From contig NC_134571.1 of NCBI RefSeq assembly GCF_050947875.1, positions 224,388,024 through 224,452,023 on the forward strand: 64,000 bases of DNA. Reading direction: 5' to 3'. The stretch is from Dermacentor variabilis. Lineage: Eukaryota > Arthropoda > Arachnida > Ixodida > Ixodidae. Made by a program: the position numbers and the translations under genes. Shown here piece by piece: positions 53,493-63,865 of the stretch. Positions within the stretch are counted from its first letter, which is position 1. The number at the start of each line of letters is the position of its first letter. Under the pieces are notes generated by a model. That model did not search any database. It worked only from the letters and a program-made list of their open reading frames with translations, and was not told the origin of the DNA.

Positions 53493-53510
53493 ATCCCATC
53501 TTCGTCGCCA
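53493..53510 (-). promoter_or_regulatory. primer-binding site, tRNA-Ser type
   Basis: Minus strand TGGCGACGAAGATGGGAT two bases inside the 5' LTR. Complement ATCCCATCTTCGTCGCCA resembles the 3' end of tRNA-Ser(GCT), ATCCCATCCTCGTCG plus CCA in vertebrates, with one difference. Confidence 0.65.
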
Positions 53511-53512
53511 GA

Positions 53513-53670
53513 TCTTCTATTCTAAGCACCAGACAGACGCTTCGGTGGCAGCAACGCAAGAAGTCCTTTATTCAAGGCAGCAGCGTACTTTTATAGATAA
53601 CGCTGCATGCCGGTCAGGCACACGTCATTCACGGTACAATCTTATCAGACCGCCTGGCCGATACAGAACA
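53513..53670 (-). repeat. 5' LTR of nested element
   Basis: Starts TCTTCT (first G of the TG mutated) and ends AGAACA. TATAAAAG on the minus strand at 53588-53595 and AATAAA at 53567-53572. Confidence 0.95.
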
Positions 53671-53675
53671 GCCAT

Positions 53676-54245
53676 GAAGAAAGTGTTAGTGCGATTAAAT
53701 CATCTCTAGGACTCGAGCCATTGGTGTTGCGTCGGAAAATAGCAAAACTGTGCCTTTTCCAGCAACTTTATTATAACTTCCCCGAACTGCATGGAAGGCT
53801 TCTAATCCCACCAACCCGTACATCTCGTCGCCTTTTTAACTCTTGCAGCACCCAGAGCTTGCATAGTTCAACATTTTCTTTTAATCAATCGTTTTTGCCT
53901 AGCGCCATTATAGAGTGGAACAATTTACCAGATAGAGTTGTCAATGAGCGCAACCTCATTATCTTCAAGCAGCTGCTTACTGATCACCTTAAACCCCAAC
54001 ATTTTAATGATCGTACTGTGCCTTCATTCTTTTGCGATTGTCGTCTCACATTGTGACTGTTCTGCTGATTTGCTTTTGCATTCTATTCAGTGTGCCTCTT
54101 GGCTTTCTGTTTTTTCCTTTTTAATACGAATCCACTGGCTAAGTTTTGTTAGAAGTTGTAACCATATCTTTGTTTCTATCTTTATCTTCTGTAACCCCCC
54201 CCCCTTATGTTATACCCCGACAGGGGTCCTTAAGGAAAAATAAAT
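53676..54245 (+). pseudogene. LINE ORF2 C-terminal tail after the LTR insertion
   Basis: Open frame EESVSAIKSSLGLEPLVLRR, KIAKLCLFQQLYYNFPELHG, FSFNQSFLPSAIIEWNNLPD (the FPRTI-EWN-LP block), RNLIIFKQLLTDHL, then 3' UTR with a poly-C run (54197-54207) and AATAAATGATGACGATG tail. Confidence 0.87.
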
Positions 54246-54480
54246 GATGACGATGAGGAGGAAGTGCCGCCCTTTACATACGAAGAGAGATTCATCATGT
54301 GGCTTTGAACGTCACCGATCTTTGCACCGATAGTATTGAGGTAGCGGCTGTGAGAATACGGCTCGGCTTCCATAATCCTTTTGTCGCATCTGTTTACGTG
54401 TCTCCGTGGAAGAAGGTAGCAATGCATTTGTTTCTCTAGTATTTGAAACAGAACAGCGCGGTTTTCACAGAGACAAGCAG
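54246..54480. other. unassigned, perhaps Penelope-like 3' flank
   Basis: Frame on the minus strand (CLCENRAVLFQILEKQMHCY) without a known motif. It adjoins the Penelope-like element and may belong to its repeated terminus. Confidence 0.35.
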
Positions 54481-54699
54481 GGAGAAACGACATGGACGAG
54501 CGCTGAATTGCAACTGAAGTTTATTGCTTGGAACGAAGAATATATAACAGCTCCAACCAACCGAAAAAAACAAAAAACCATGCATGTATTCACAATCAAA
54601 CATACACGCTGCACTGAACAGGGGACATAACTGTAATCATCATATCCCCCCCCCCGCTAAACATGCTAGATCTTTGGACGTAATAGATAAGGAGGGGCT

Positions 54700-55060
54700 A
54701 CTGACGCACGCGTCTTTTGACCAGGCGATGTGCGCTGCTTCGATGATTTCACGCGTTATTTGGTTACTATGGTGTACTTAAAATTTGTGTTGTAGCGAAG
54801 CCAGGGTGGCAGGCCCTGGTGTCGCAGTCCCTACAGTGGATGCCCAGATGCCCTTTTACATTATTATGCACATTGTTGTTGTGCTCCTTCAGGCGTTCAT
54901 TAAGGCATCTCCCCGTTTGACCGACATAAAGCCTGTCACACGACAACGGAATGGCGTGGACAACTCCCTCTTTACGAATTGATTTTCATGTTTGACGTTG
55001 CACTCCCTTGGAACGAAATCATTATTAAACATTTTGCACATCTTCCCCAAGCTTAAGCGG
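54700..55060 (-). pseudogene. Penelope GIY-YIG endonuclease domain
   Basis: Minus strand frame reads CNVKHENQFVKREGVVHAIP, LSCDRLYVGQTGRCLNERLK and EH: the G-V-V and Y-V-G halves of GIY-YIG about ten residues apart, followed by the conserved Arg (GRCLNERLKEH). CxxC-type Cys residues precede and follow it (HCRDCDTRACHP). A stop lies downstream near 54780. Confidence 0.8.
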
Positions 55061-55199
55061 CGCCGGGAAAACTACTTTGACACATGCTCTGTTAGCTATC
55101 TTTTTTTATTCTATGGGAGACATGATAAATATAAGGCACTACAGTGGTTGTTACTTTTTCCTTTCCTGTCGTCAAATCTACCATTTGTTCTTTTCTGTT

Positions 55200-56425
55200 T
55201 TAGCTCAAACTACTGAGGATAGTTTCTAACACTGACACTAGCAACTGCTTGGGATAACCAGCCTTTACCAGACGATCTATTTGATCATTGAAGCTATCTT
55301 GCATGGAGTGCGTGCATAATTTGTTAAGCGCGTTATGATAGCATGATTTAGCCACTGCTCGTTTAACCAGCTTAGAATGAGATGACGTAAAAGGTAGCAA
55401 TGGCTTATTGCGTCGTGGTTCGTAAGACCAACACGTGTGATGTTGCATTAATGTGAGTTTGATATCCAAAAATCTGATGACGTCGTTTTCTGGCACTTCA
55501 GTAGTTAATATGAGCGGATGAAAGCACTGAACAAAGGTGTCTTTGATCTGCGTAAAGACTGCGTCAAAAATTTCCACATTTGTGTCTATAAGAACAACAA
55601 AGGGTACACATAGCGAAAACACTGTAAAACATTTGACCCTTTCAATTTATCTTGGACTCTTCTACCCTTTTCTGCTAATAACAGGTCACTAAGAACGGGG
55701 GCTATGCATGAGCCTATGCAGACTCTCCGTTTTTGCAGGTAAAACTCGCCGTCCCAGGAAATGAATGTAGAACTTAGGTACACTTGAAGTAGTTCTAGAA
55801 AGCCGCCGACGGATACGCCGGCCATGTTTTGGAATTCAATTGATCCTTGTCGATCAATACATTCCTCTATGGTCGAGAAAAGCTCATTATGCGGTAGTGA
55901 ATAATACAAATCCTTGAAGTCAAAAGAACAGGCCCTCAGTCCTTTGTTCTTGTTAGTTTCTAAAAAACTGGATTACTTCCAGCGAGTTCTTCACATCGTA
56001 CGGATCGTCTAACGTGAGCGAATTTAAAATCTTCTTTAAAAAACGGCTACAGATTTTTGCCGCGTCCCTCTCTCAGATACGATTGCACGAAACGGACACT
56101 CTGGCTTGCGGGTCTTGGCACTAAAAAACACTTGTAAACTGAGCCTTTTACTATTATCTGCTCCTTTCGTTAACAGTTCGAGGTTAAGTTTTTTACACAC
56201 TTTATTGGCCTTATATTTAACTTTTGCAAGGAAATGTTCTTGGCAACAGAAAACGAAGACAAAATAGCTTCCCTACCCTTCTTGACGTACAATTGAGAGG
56301 GCAGCACTAGGAATCCGCCCTCCTTGTCCGCTGGGAGCCAACGCAGCGAGTGTTCCTTTAAGTACGAGACAGTTCCCCGAACAGAAAAGGATTTCAGTGG
56401 AGGTCAATACCTGGTAGTTATTGAC
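55200..56425 (-). pseudogene. Penelope-like reverse transcriptase
   Basis: Core frame 55909-55640: YYSLPHNELFSTIEECIDRQ (the DLYYSLPH motif), NMAGVSVGGFLELLQVYLSS, QKRRVCIGSCIAPVLSDLLL (the GSCIAPVLSD motif B of Penelope RT), and CFRYV where YVDD is expected but a frameshift reads YPLLFL. The downstream frame 55560-55200 has RFLDIKLTLMQHHTCWSYEP and KPLLPFTSSHSKLVKRAVAK, the conserved FLDI and PxxSxHP-like blocks. Upstream of 55930 only short blocks survive. The lost active site makes it inactive. Confidence 0.85.
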
Positions 56426-56429
56426 GAGC

Positions 56430-58330
56430 GCCTGCGTCAAAATCTAGCCATTACTTCTGAATACACGTTATAAAATTCCACGTACCATTATAGCCGTTTA
56501 AAGATAATTCTCTCCGTTACCTTGCCGACGCAGTTGGCCAATGCTATTAGACGGTAAGATGACCATTTTATTAGAGATTTGCCAGGCTTAAGGAGTGGAA
56601 CAAAACGACTGGATTAACACGCCATAGGAACCGTGCCGTGACGCCATGATGCGTTGTATGGGCCAAGAAGTGCATCTATGGCCTCTCGACCAAAGTTTGC
56701 AAGCGCAGAGTATGTGATGGCATCGAATCCTGGTGACGAAGATTGCCTGCACTAAGCTAGTGTGGCCTCCAGTTCTTCTATGGAGAAAGGAGCGTCCACG
56801 TGAGGGCCTGAGGAGTCAGGGTGACAATAGGAATAGGAGTGCGAGGCCGCAACGTCAGGCTCGCGGTCCTTGCGCACTAGTCTTCTTGTACGTTGACTTT
56901 TCGGCGTCCTTAATGGAGGGCTAGAGATTTAAATGGACGGCACCGGTGAGGAGCTGTTCGAAGTCCTCAGCCTGCTCTCCAGACAACCGACAGAGGCTTA
57001 CGCGGATCGAGCGACTCACAAGAAGATTTCCACCGTTGATTTTGTAACACAGCAATGCGTCGTTGACTGGCCTCTCTATGGCTGTAAACTGATTTAATCC
57101 GTCTATGTCGTCGGCGGCCGATGGCACGGAGGTGCTGCATTTCCGCCTCGACATTCCTGTATTTCTCCAATGGCCGAAGTGAATGCATAGCATCCTGCAT
57201 GGCCTTACTGATCTCAATTTGTCCAATTTGTCAAATTTGTCAATTTGTCAATTTGGACAAAAATCCTTCGTGCCACGCGTCTTCTACAAGTGATTTAAAC
57301 ACAGATAACCTATTGTATGTTGAAGATTGGATGAAGCTACTTTTGCAAGTCCCTTTCTCTTCAAGTAGGTATGAATGTGGCCGCTTCCATGGGCTTCTAT
57401 AACTGCGAAACAATGAACGCTGCCAGTGAGACGTCGCGAGACAAAGACTAAGTCTAAACAACTGCTATGCGTTCGCCTGCGCAGAAACATGGGACTACCA
57501 TCGTTCAGGCAGCGAAGTTTATGGTCACAAGCAAAGGAAATGAGGTTCCTTCCCTTCAAATGTACCTTGGTGCTCCCCCCAAGTGAATGATGTGCGTTAA
57601 AGTCTCCAACAACAAGCCATGGACCAGGAATCATATCTAAAATGTCACCCAGTCTGTGTCTGTCGAAACGCCTTGATGAACAAAGGTAAGCGTCCACTAG
57701 ATTAAACGCAAGTTTGTGTTTTTTCAAGGTTAAGCAGACATACTGATTACTTTCATGAGGCCACACTGGATGAGAAACATAGAGAGTGAGAGACAGAAGA
57801 AAAAAATTAAATTATGGGGTTTAACTTGCCAAAACCACTTTCTGATTATGAGGCACGCCGTAGTGGAGGACTCCGGAAATTTAGACCATCTGGGGTTCTT
57901 TAACGTGCACCTAAACCTAAACACACGGGTGTTTTCGCATTTCGCCTCCATCGAAATGCGGCCGCCGCGGCCGGGATTTGATCCCGCGACCTCGTGCTCA
58001 GCATCCCAACACCCTAGCCACTGAATAACCACCAAGGAGGGTAGTGAGAGACAGAGGAAAGGGGAAAGGCAGGGAGGTGATGAGCAACATAGATCACTAC
58101 TCACCGTATGTAGATGATCACTTTGCTAATGTCATTGCAAGTCGATGACCATAATGCGCATAGCCTGAGGGCCCGACGGGGTTCTGTAGGGTTGGTTCCA
58201 AGACAACAAGAATTGGGATTCGAATGGCTGAAATGTATTCTCGAAAATCAGCAATATAGTATTTCAGTCCACAGGCGTTCCATTGCATAGCGGATGCTTC
58301 CTTGACTTGTCAGAAGAACAGCTGAGGTGG
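56430..58330 (-). pseudogene. LINE ORF2: endonuclease and RT N-terminus
   Basis: Endonuclease: AMQWNACGLKYYIADFREYI, IPILVVLEPTL near 58270-58190, then VDAYLCSSRRFDRHRLGDIL, PGPWLVVGDFNAHHSLGGST, RRTHSSCLDLVFVSRRL and EAHGSGHIHTYL (catalytic D and H blocks; the usual SDH reads SGH). RT: DAPFSIEELEATLA, RQSSSPGFDAITYSALANFG, SSRFVPLLKPGKSLIKWSSY, RLIALANCVGKVTERI. The motif order and the WGST-like endonuclease signature suggest the R1/I group; several stops and a gap in 57290-56870. Confidence 0.8.
57800..58042 (-). mobile_element. tRNA-derived SINE with 15-bp target duplication
   Basis: On the minus strand the head GGTGGTTATTCAGTGGCTAG carries an A-box-like block and GGATCAAATCC (plus 57974-57984) is a B box. 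The body has GGTGCACGTTAAAGAACCCC and TCCACTACGGCGTGCCTCAT, and the 3' end is A-rich (TTTAATTTTTTTC). AGTGAGAGACAGAAG (57785-57799) and AGTGAGAGACAGAGG (58043-58057) flank it, 14 of 15 identical, as expected for LINE-driven insertion. The tRNA of origin is not assigned. Confidence 0.88.
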
Positions 58331-58505
58331 TAGAGCCATTGTGTTTGGTATACGGGGCTCGCAAAAACCGCATCTAGACCGTCTAGCACTTGCAGTGCAC
58401 CTCGAGCTGATGGCGTCAGCATTTATCAACACGCGACTTAGTTTGATCAAAGGCTTGATGATTCCGATTACTTGAGTGCGTTGTCCTTGGCCGCGATCTG
58501 CGCCG

Positions 58506-58796
58506 TCATTGGTGCGTCAGTTGTACACCGTAGCTTTGTTCTGTAGGAGGACTTAATGCCGGAAGTGCAGGCCAGGCGTTTGCAGTAGGCGTATTCACTT
58601 CGTCACAAGGCACCATGTAGTCAGTGCGGTTGACTGGCTTTGGAACACCAGCTGTATAAAGTAGCGTCTTTCTTAAAACGGTACCAGTATTTTTAGTATA
58701 CGAAGATCGTCTGCGGCGGCCACGACGCCATTGTACTGGGGTTGCGGCCTCTAAGTGCGTGGAGTTGTCTCTCCCCATTTGTTTGAGGACTTTCAT
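58506..58796 (-). pseudogene. LINE ORF1 C-terminal fragment
   Basis: 96-residue frame just upstream of the ORF2 start, with an Arg-rich stretch (WRRGRRRRSSYT) and a low-complexity Pro/Ala tail (ALPALSPPTEQ). Called ORF1 from position only; no zinc knuckle is left. Confidence 0.45.
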
Positions 58797-58800
58797 CTCT

Positions 58801-59759
58801 GTCTTGTTTCTCGGGCAGTCTTTCGATGATGCTTCATAAAGACCAGAGCGATTGGGACGCGTTGGTGTCGGTTGTGTCTAAAGTACTAACAGGTTAGCAA
58901 GAATAAATTATTGGAAGTAGCGCCTGTTTTGTGTGTAAGTCTGTATTTTTTCGTCGGCCTCCAGTTGCCACTTTTTAACGTTCTTTTCGATTCCAGGTTA
59001 ATTATCTGATTAGGTACGCCTTCGTAGCTTATAATATCTGCAGAAAGAGTTGTAAGGCAAGAGTTGAGTGTGACGGTATTCTGGGGCTCTATAAGGTAAA
59101 ACTATTCAAATTTGTTTTTATTCCAATCTCCTTACGTCAAACTTACGTAATCACCCGCGCAAGCATCATGCGGTAACCCGGACGGTTGTTTGCAAAGCCC
59201 ATTCAAACGCACTCCTCGTTTATAGGACGTCATTTTCTTTTTTGCTTTCAAAGCCTATAGCATTACCTGCTTTGAGCAGATTTACTTATTGAATTGGCTG
59301 ACAAAAGGAGAAGTGCACGCTCAAGTAAAGAGGGTTTCGATGGGGCCGAACCGGCCGAGTGAAAGTAGATAATCGGATGAAGAGGGTCGTACCGGCGTCT
59401 GCGATCGATCCGCTTCCCCTTACTTAGCTCGCGGTGGCTGGTCAAAAATCGCGGCGGCGTGGAGCGGAAGCTTCAAAATGCCGCCAGAACGCCTTTTCAG
59501 CAAAGAATAGTTGACAAAGTGATATCGTATACGTGCCGAAAAGCTTCTGTAACGTTATACTGCAACGGAAGTGTTTAAGTATAGGCAAATAAATCCATGC
59601 TCTCCGAGTACCTAGTGCCAGAGCAATCGGAGGGCAGCCATCTTCTATTCCTTTCAGAATGAGTCAGCCTCCGGCTCTTCAGAAAAAAAATCAGTATTGT
59701 TCGGCATACTAATGCGTCTTTAACGCGTACACGTCACTTTGACGCGGTGAGCCTTCGCA
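58801..59759. other. no recognisable gene
   Basis: Mixed-composition DNA without motif-bearing frames. Confidence 0.5.
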
Positions 59760-60055
59760 GTTTTCTGACGTCGTGTGACAAATAGGCGAAATAGGCATAG
59801 CCCGAAAATGTTTGATCAATGGCAGAGTATTATAGTGAAAAAGTCGTCGAATAAGAAATAACTATTTTTCTTTCGTTCGATCTAATCATGCATAAGCAGT
59901 GTACCCACGTGATGTCAGACCCGGCGTTCTTGCTATTTTCGTGACGTCGCGTGAGAGACAGGCGAAGTGGGGGTGGCCAGAAAATTTTTTGACATATCAT
60001 GGAGGGCTGACTGCAAAATTGGAATAGAAAAATTTGGAATAGCTTTACGTTGTAT
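59760..60055. repeat. two diverged copies of a non-coding repeat
   Basis: The stretch from about 59768 (GACGTCGTGTGAC...GGCGAAATAGG...CCCGAAAATGTTTGA) is repeated in diverged form from about 59942 (GACGTCGCGTGAG...GGCGAAGTGGG...CCAGAAAATTTTTTGA), spacing about 175 bp, same orientation. Probably a MITE-like family. Confidence 0.55.
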
Positions 60056-61499
60056 CGGCCCTGCTCTGGTAAAAAGATGGAGATAAAGTTGGAATTAAGC
60101 AGCTTTGGCCATTTTGGATCCATCCGATATCAAACGGTTATTAATCAAAATCCAGGCAACTTTCTCGTCAGAATGATGTCAGTTGCGCGAGAATTTCTCA
60201 AGGTTATTTTTTTAAATTTCAAAGGAGTATGTGAAAAATATGTAGCCTTAGCATCGCACAATTTTGACGCTAGTTCGGTTTTTAAAGCCGCTAGACTACC
60301 AGTACAAACCTCATGTTTTTTTGCATGTTTTATTCAGATATTTTTGCTAGTCGTACACGAATTGTTTTTGTTAGCTCGAATGTGCTTGTTGGGTAGGTGA
60401 ATAAATACAGTAATGAATACAAATCAACCTTGTTCCAGATGGAAGCGGCATCATGCGGGAGCTGATCTTACAAAAACATAAGCCGATCTAAGACTTTTGC
60501 GTCATCGTTGTGGGAGCAGTGTTTCATAATTTTGGTGGCTTGTCTAGGGGGCATTTCGAAGTGTCGAGAAGAATGCATAAGAATACAATACCATGGCCTA
60601 GATGCATTTGTCAATAGGAATTTTGTACTCAGCAATACTTCAATTAATGCCGATCTTGCAGCTTTCTCCCGTAAACTCAGTGGCAGCGTGCACCAGGCAA
60701 CACATCCGCACAACATCGAGCAGTGGATTTACTTTAGCATCCTACATGCAATTAGAATGTTGGTCCAGTCAACAGCAGGAAGATTATTGTGGCCATCCTT
60801 GTGTAATTACCATTTATCGTACAATTTTTCCAAATAATTCGGTGGAGAAAGTGGCGGTCTATAAACAGCGCATACGGTTCAGAATTGGCCCCAACAATTT
60901 ACTTTGACAACCAGAATTTCATGATCCGGTATTTCGTTCAAAACAGAGCCATTCAGCGAATATTTTGGTACCGCAGCTACACCACCACCCCGAGTGCGTC
61001 TGTCTCGCCGTAACATTCATAACAACAGCTACAGAAATATTATCATGCAACCAAGTGATAATTCTTATATGATGATTCTTTGTTAATCAAATAAATTATA
61101 ATTGCTCACTTTTGTTGTTATTACTTTGCGTATTTAGATTTCAAATGGTCAATTCCTTGTGTGTAACAAGCGTACGTATCGCGTCACTTCGCTGCGGAAC
61201 CTCAGGCCAAAATTAACGCGCTCATTTTTAGCGTCATCGCAAATTCCGTTAATCTTCATCTTATTGTGAACGCGAGACATGTGTCATTCGCTCTTTCGGT
61301 ATGCCCTAATAAATTCAGCTTCCGCTTCGCTAGTGTCGTCTGGCTGCATAATCATTTTGCACATACATGTCTGAGCCTTTACGTTTGTCGCAATTTTGCA
61401 TTATAACTTGTTTTTCCGTGATGCCCTGCAAGTACGTTATTGCAGCGCAGCGGTTTCTCTGTCGGCTAACAGGACGAATACCAGCCACTACATTTTTAC
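60056..61499. other. no recognisable gene
   Basis: AT-rich. A plus-strand frame at 60508-60837 (HGLDAFVNRNFVLSNTSINA) is open for 110 codons but shows no motif I recognise. Confidence 0.45.
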
Positions 61500-61930
61500 T
61501 TTATAACTAGTCTTTTTTAGAACACCTCAGCCACAGCCTTTTATTATACTGTATTTGACTTTGTTAAGTTGTTCAATGACGCCATAGATGATCACGTCCG
61601 ATGGTCGACTGCGATCCTCGAGATTGGTTAATTTGCTTCTTTGCCATGCCATAATATTTTTCGTAGAGCTGGCCCAATGTTCAAGCGATGTTAACAGCGG
61701 TGATTTACAATTAAGTTCGTTTACAAGCTGTTCGATGGAAAGCAACCGTGAATCAAAATCATGCTGGAGGTGGCTGTTTTTGCTAAAAGGAAACTTCGAT
61801 GCTACAAATAAAGTGCTTATTTAACTTTTACCCTTACTTAAGAATGGCTTGCAGCATTTCTGCACTGGTGGAACCTGAATTTTGCTCAACGTCTCCGCAG
61901 AGCAGCATTTTGCACATAACGAAACAGTCG
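61500..61930 (-). pseudogene. CR1/L2-like LINE ORF1 N-terminal relic with 2A-like motif
   Basis: Minus strand from about 61912 reads MLLCGDVEQNSGSTSAEMLQ. The segment GDVEQNSGS is one or two changes from the 2A-like signature GDVExNPGP that some CR1/L2 LINEs carry at the ORF1 N-terminus. After stops, 61745-61560 reads EHWASSTKNIMAWQRSKLTN followed by LEDRSRPSDVIIYGVIE, the coiled-coil LExRSRxxNVxIxGIxE block of LINE ORF1 proteins. No ORF2 is attached. Origin from a LINE ORF1 is well supported by the second block; the 2A reading is suggestive. Confidence 0.65.
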
Positions 61931-63234
61931 CAAGCAACACTTAGGCGTGTGCGTGGACATCACAAAACTAAAGAAGAGATCTCTTCGCCACTCCTTATTA
62001 TACAAGAACAACAACAAATGCTTGTAGTGAAAAATACCTTCCTAGTCATCCAGGTGGTTCCCAATCAGATGGACTGCTAAGGGACGGGTTCACTCTCTAT
62101 CATCGCCTGAGGCGGCTTCCTTCCGAAATGCATAGTTATGCCACGACGAAGACTATCGCAATACGATTGAAGCCAAATGCATGCGCGCAACAGGTCATGG
62201 CAGAGCACGCGGTAGGCTTTAGTGCTCCCTCTCTGCAGGCAGGGCAGCCGAACAAGTGCGCTTCGATTAAAATTGCCGGTAAACAAACTTTCCCGGCCCA
62301 TATGCTGAGGCTCGGATGCCACATATTGCGCCGACGCTGCAAAGGAAAAAGCCATGGGAATGGCTTCAAGGAAGAGTGCCAAAGCTGGCTGCGTGACGTA
62401 ATGCTGTGCTTTATTTCGTTTCAGCACGATATCCCAGGTGACCGGTTGGCTACAAACAGCGACGCCTGCTCCAAGCATTGGTCTGAGATCGAGCATAAGG
62501 CAAGGATTGGGCGTCCTTCGCAAGGCCGCTGCCCTACACGCAGGACGCCGCTTCCGAGCCTCCCTCGGAGGCTGGCGCGTATGCGTGGGAAGATGCGAGC
62601 GAGGTCGGCGACGCATTGTCCCTGGAGTCACGCGAGCGGCCAGCCATTGTATGGCGCGTCGTTGGCGGCACCTCTCGTTGGCAGCCATTGTTCGCCCCTG
62701 CCCGCGCTTGGTCGCTGCAACGACCCGGAAACAAAGCGCCACCTCGATTCACGGGCGACACGATACTGCGCTGCTGTAGAATGCGCCTGTTGACACTGCA
62801 GGATGAAAGGGCACGCCACCAGGCGAGCTTGCGTACGTGATTGCAGCAAGGCCCACCTGCTAGCATACGCGAACTGGCATCACAGAATCCATGGTTTGAA
62901 CTTACATTCGAGGCATTTCTTTCATTGGGTAACAGACCTGTGCGCACGTTTGCAAGGGTTGTCAACATATTTGTAATATACCGCAAGGACATGCAACCTG
63001 GACACCTTCTCATAAAATGCCGAATCACCAGTATATTAAATTTATATCCCTGCAGTCTCCCGATTCACGGTACGCAATAAATAACCAGCTAGACGCGATC
63101 TTCTGACTAGCGTTATTATAATAACCCGAACAGCCCCATTGCCATCATCGCAAACCGCAGCATACGCCAGCTGCTGTGATCACGAAAAGGATTCCAAACC
63201 AACCGGTTTACCAACTTCGATCAGTGGGCATGTG
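61931..63234. other. unassigned; GC-rich stretch with overlapping open frames at 62077-62793
   Basis: Two frames of 221 codons overlap antisense (62077-62742 minus, 62128-62793 plus). Neither has a recognisable domain, and both are rich in Arg/Ala as expected from GC-rich non-coding DNA. The remainder shows nothing. Confidence 0.45.
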
Positions 63235-63865
63235 TACTTATGTACCGCTCTTCAAAGAAACTTTTTCACAACGGCATGGGTCACTGTAAAAGCGCAACTC
63301 GGTAGATACCGCGATTCGAAAAAACTGTTTTGACAATGACATCGAGTGCTGGGTATGCGCCACTCGGTCTGTGTTGGTCTTCAATGAACCTCTTTGATGC
63401 TTACCGGGATCACGAGGTGTGTACCACTAGGCGTGTGCCTCTCTTCAAAGAACGTCTTTGACAACGACCTGGGTGGGCCGCGGCGCACGCATTTCCAGAA
63501 ATGCAAAGACGCCCGTGCCCCGTGCATTGGGGGGCGTTAGAGATTAATCCGAAGTCCGCCACTACGGCGGCCCTCACAATCATATCGTGATTTTGGTACG
63601 TAAGGCCTCAGAGATCATTCATCCACAGCTTGGGTACCTAGGTATGCGCCAATCAGAATGTGCCGCTCTACAGTGACGAAGATCCTTTAAATGTCTTCGA
63701 TGCCGGGTGGAATTGAGCCCACCGTCACAAGGGTTCCTCATTTGCAACAACCCCACGCTTTATCAGGCTGCGCCACAAATGTTCGGGGTATGTGCCGCTT
63801 TTCGATGAACCTCTAGCCAATTTTGATCACCGAGTATGGGTGTGCTGCAAGTGAGGGGAGACTGT
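63235..63865 (+). repeat. degenerate tandem repeat (GAACCTCTTTGA/TGTGCC family), distal block
   Basis: Units such as CAATGAACCTCTTTGATGC (63384), CAAAGAACGTCTTTGACAAC (63436), GATGAACCTCTAGCCA (63804) and GTATGTGCCGC (63789) belong to the family at 34.9-35.06 and 41.98-42.96 kb. It is more diverged and interrupted by a SINE fragment. Confidence 0.65.
63475..63610 (+). mobile_element. SINE body fragment
   Basis: Contains TTTCCAGAAATGCAAAGACG, TCCGCCACTACGGCGGCC and CATATCGTGATTTTGGTACG, which match in order the body of the SINE at 57800-58042 (GATTATGAGG side) read in its sense. The tRNA head is missing, so this is a 5'-truncated copy lying in the tandem repeat. Confidence 0.65.

Larger units (their letters stand above)
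49811..53675 (-). mobile_element. Ty3/gypsy LTR element nested in LINE, pol internally deleted
   Basis: LTRs of 158 bp each (49816-49973 and 53513-53670), 5-bp target duplication GCCAT (49811-49815, 53671-53675), primer site, polypurine tract, and a minus-strand Gag-protease-RT region followed by a truncated RNase H fused to integrase. The LTRs differ at eight positions (about 5%). One nonsense codon, one frameshift and one deletion make it non-autonomous. Total 3855 bp against the roughly 5 kb expected. Confidence 0.93.
47830..54245 (+). mobile_element. CR1/jockey-like LINE split by an LTR retrotransposon
   Basis: Plus-strand LINE made of 47830-49815 and 53676-54245. The reading frame across the split is exact when the LTR element and one GCCAT copy are removed (SRYRH before, EESVSAIK after). 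It contains a possible ORF1 end, part of the endonuclease, the RT and the C-terminal tail, ending with AATAAATGATGACGATG. Confidence 0.88.
54481..56425 (-). mobile_element. Penelope-like element, RT plus GIY-YIG endonuclease
   Basis: Minus-strand order is: RT N-terminus with LRWLPADKEGGFLVLPSQLY (56345-56285), decayed middle, RT core (55930-55600), thumb region (55560-55200), then GIY-YIG endonuclease (55000-54860) and a 3' UTR reaching a CAGTTGCAATTCAGCGCTCG terminus near 54490. It lies directly beside a minus-strand LINE whose RT ends at about 56420, so it probably inserted there. Several stops and shifts. Confidence 0.85.
56426..58800 (-). mobile_element. LINE (R1/I-like), minus strand, interrupted
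   Basis: ORF1 tail (58796-58506), endonuclease start (58330-58140), SINE insertion (57800-58042), endonuclease core (57766-57290), decayed linker (57240-56870) and RT N-terminal blocks (56860-56430), after which the Penelope-like element begins. No RT active site survives. Confidence 0.78.

Noticed and set aside
57960..58035. tRNA gene
   Set aside because: The A- and B-box region is the head of a SINE with body, A-rich end and target duplication.
60508..60837. 110-codon host exon
   Set aside because: No domain, splice context or conservation signal can be seen; left as unassigned.
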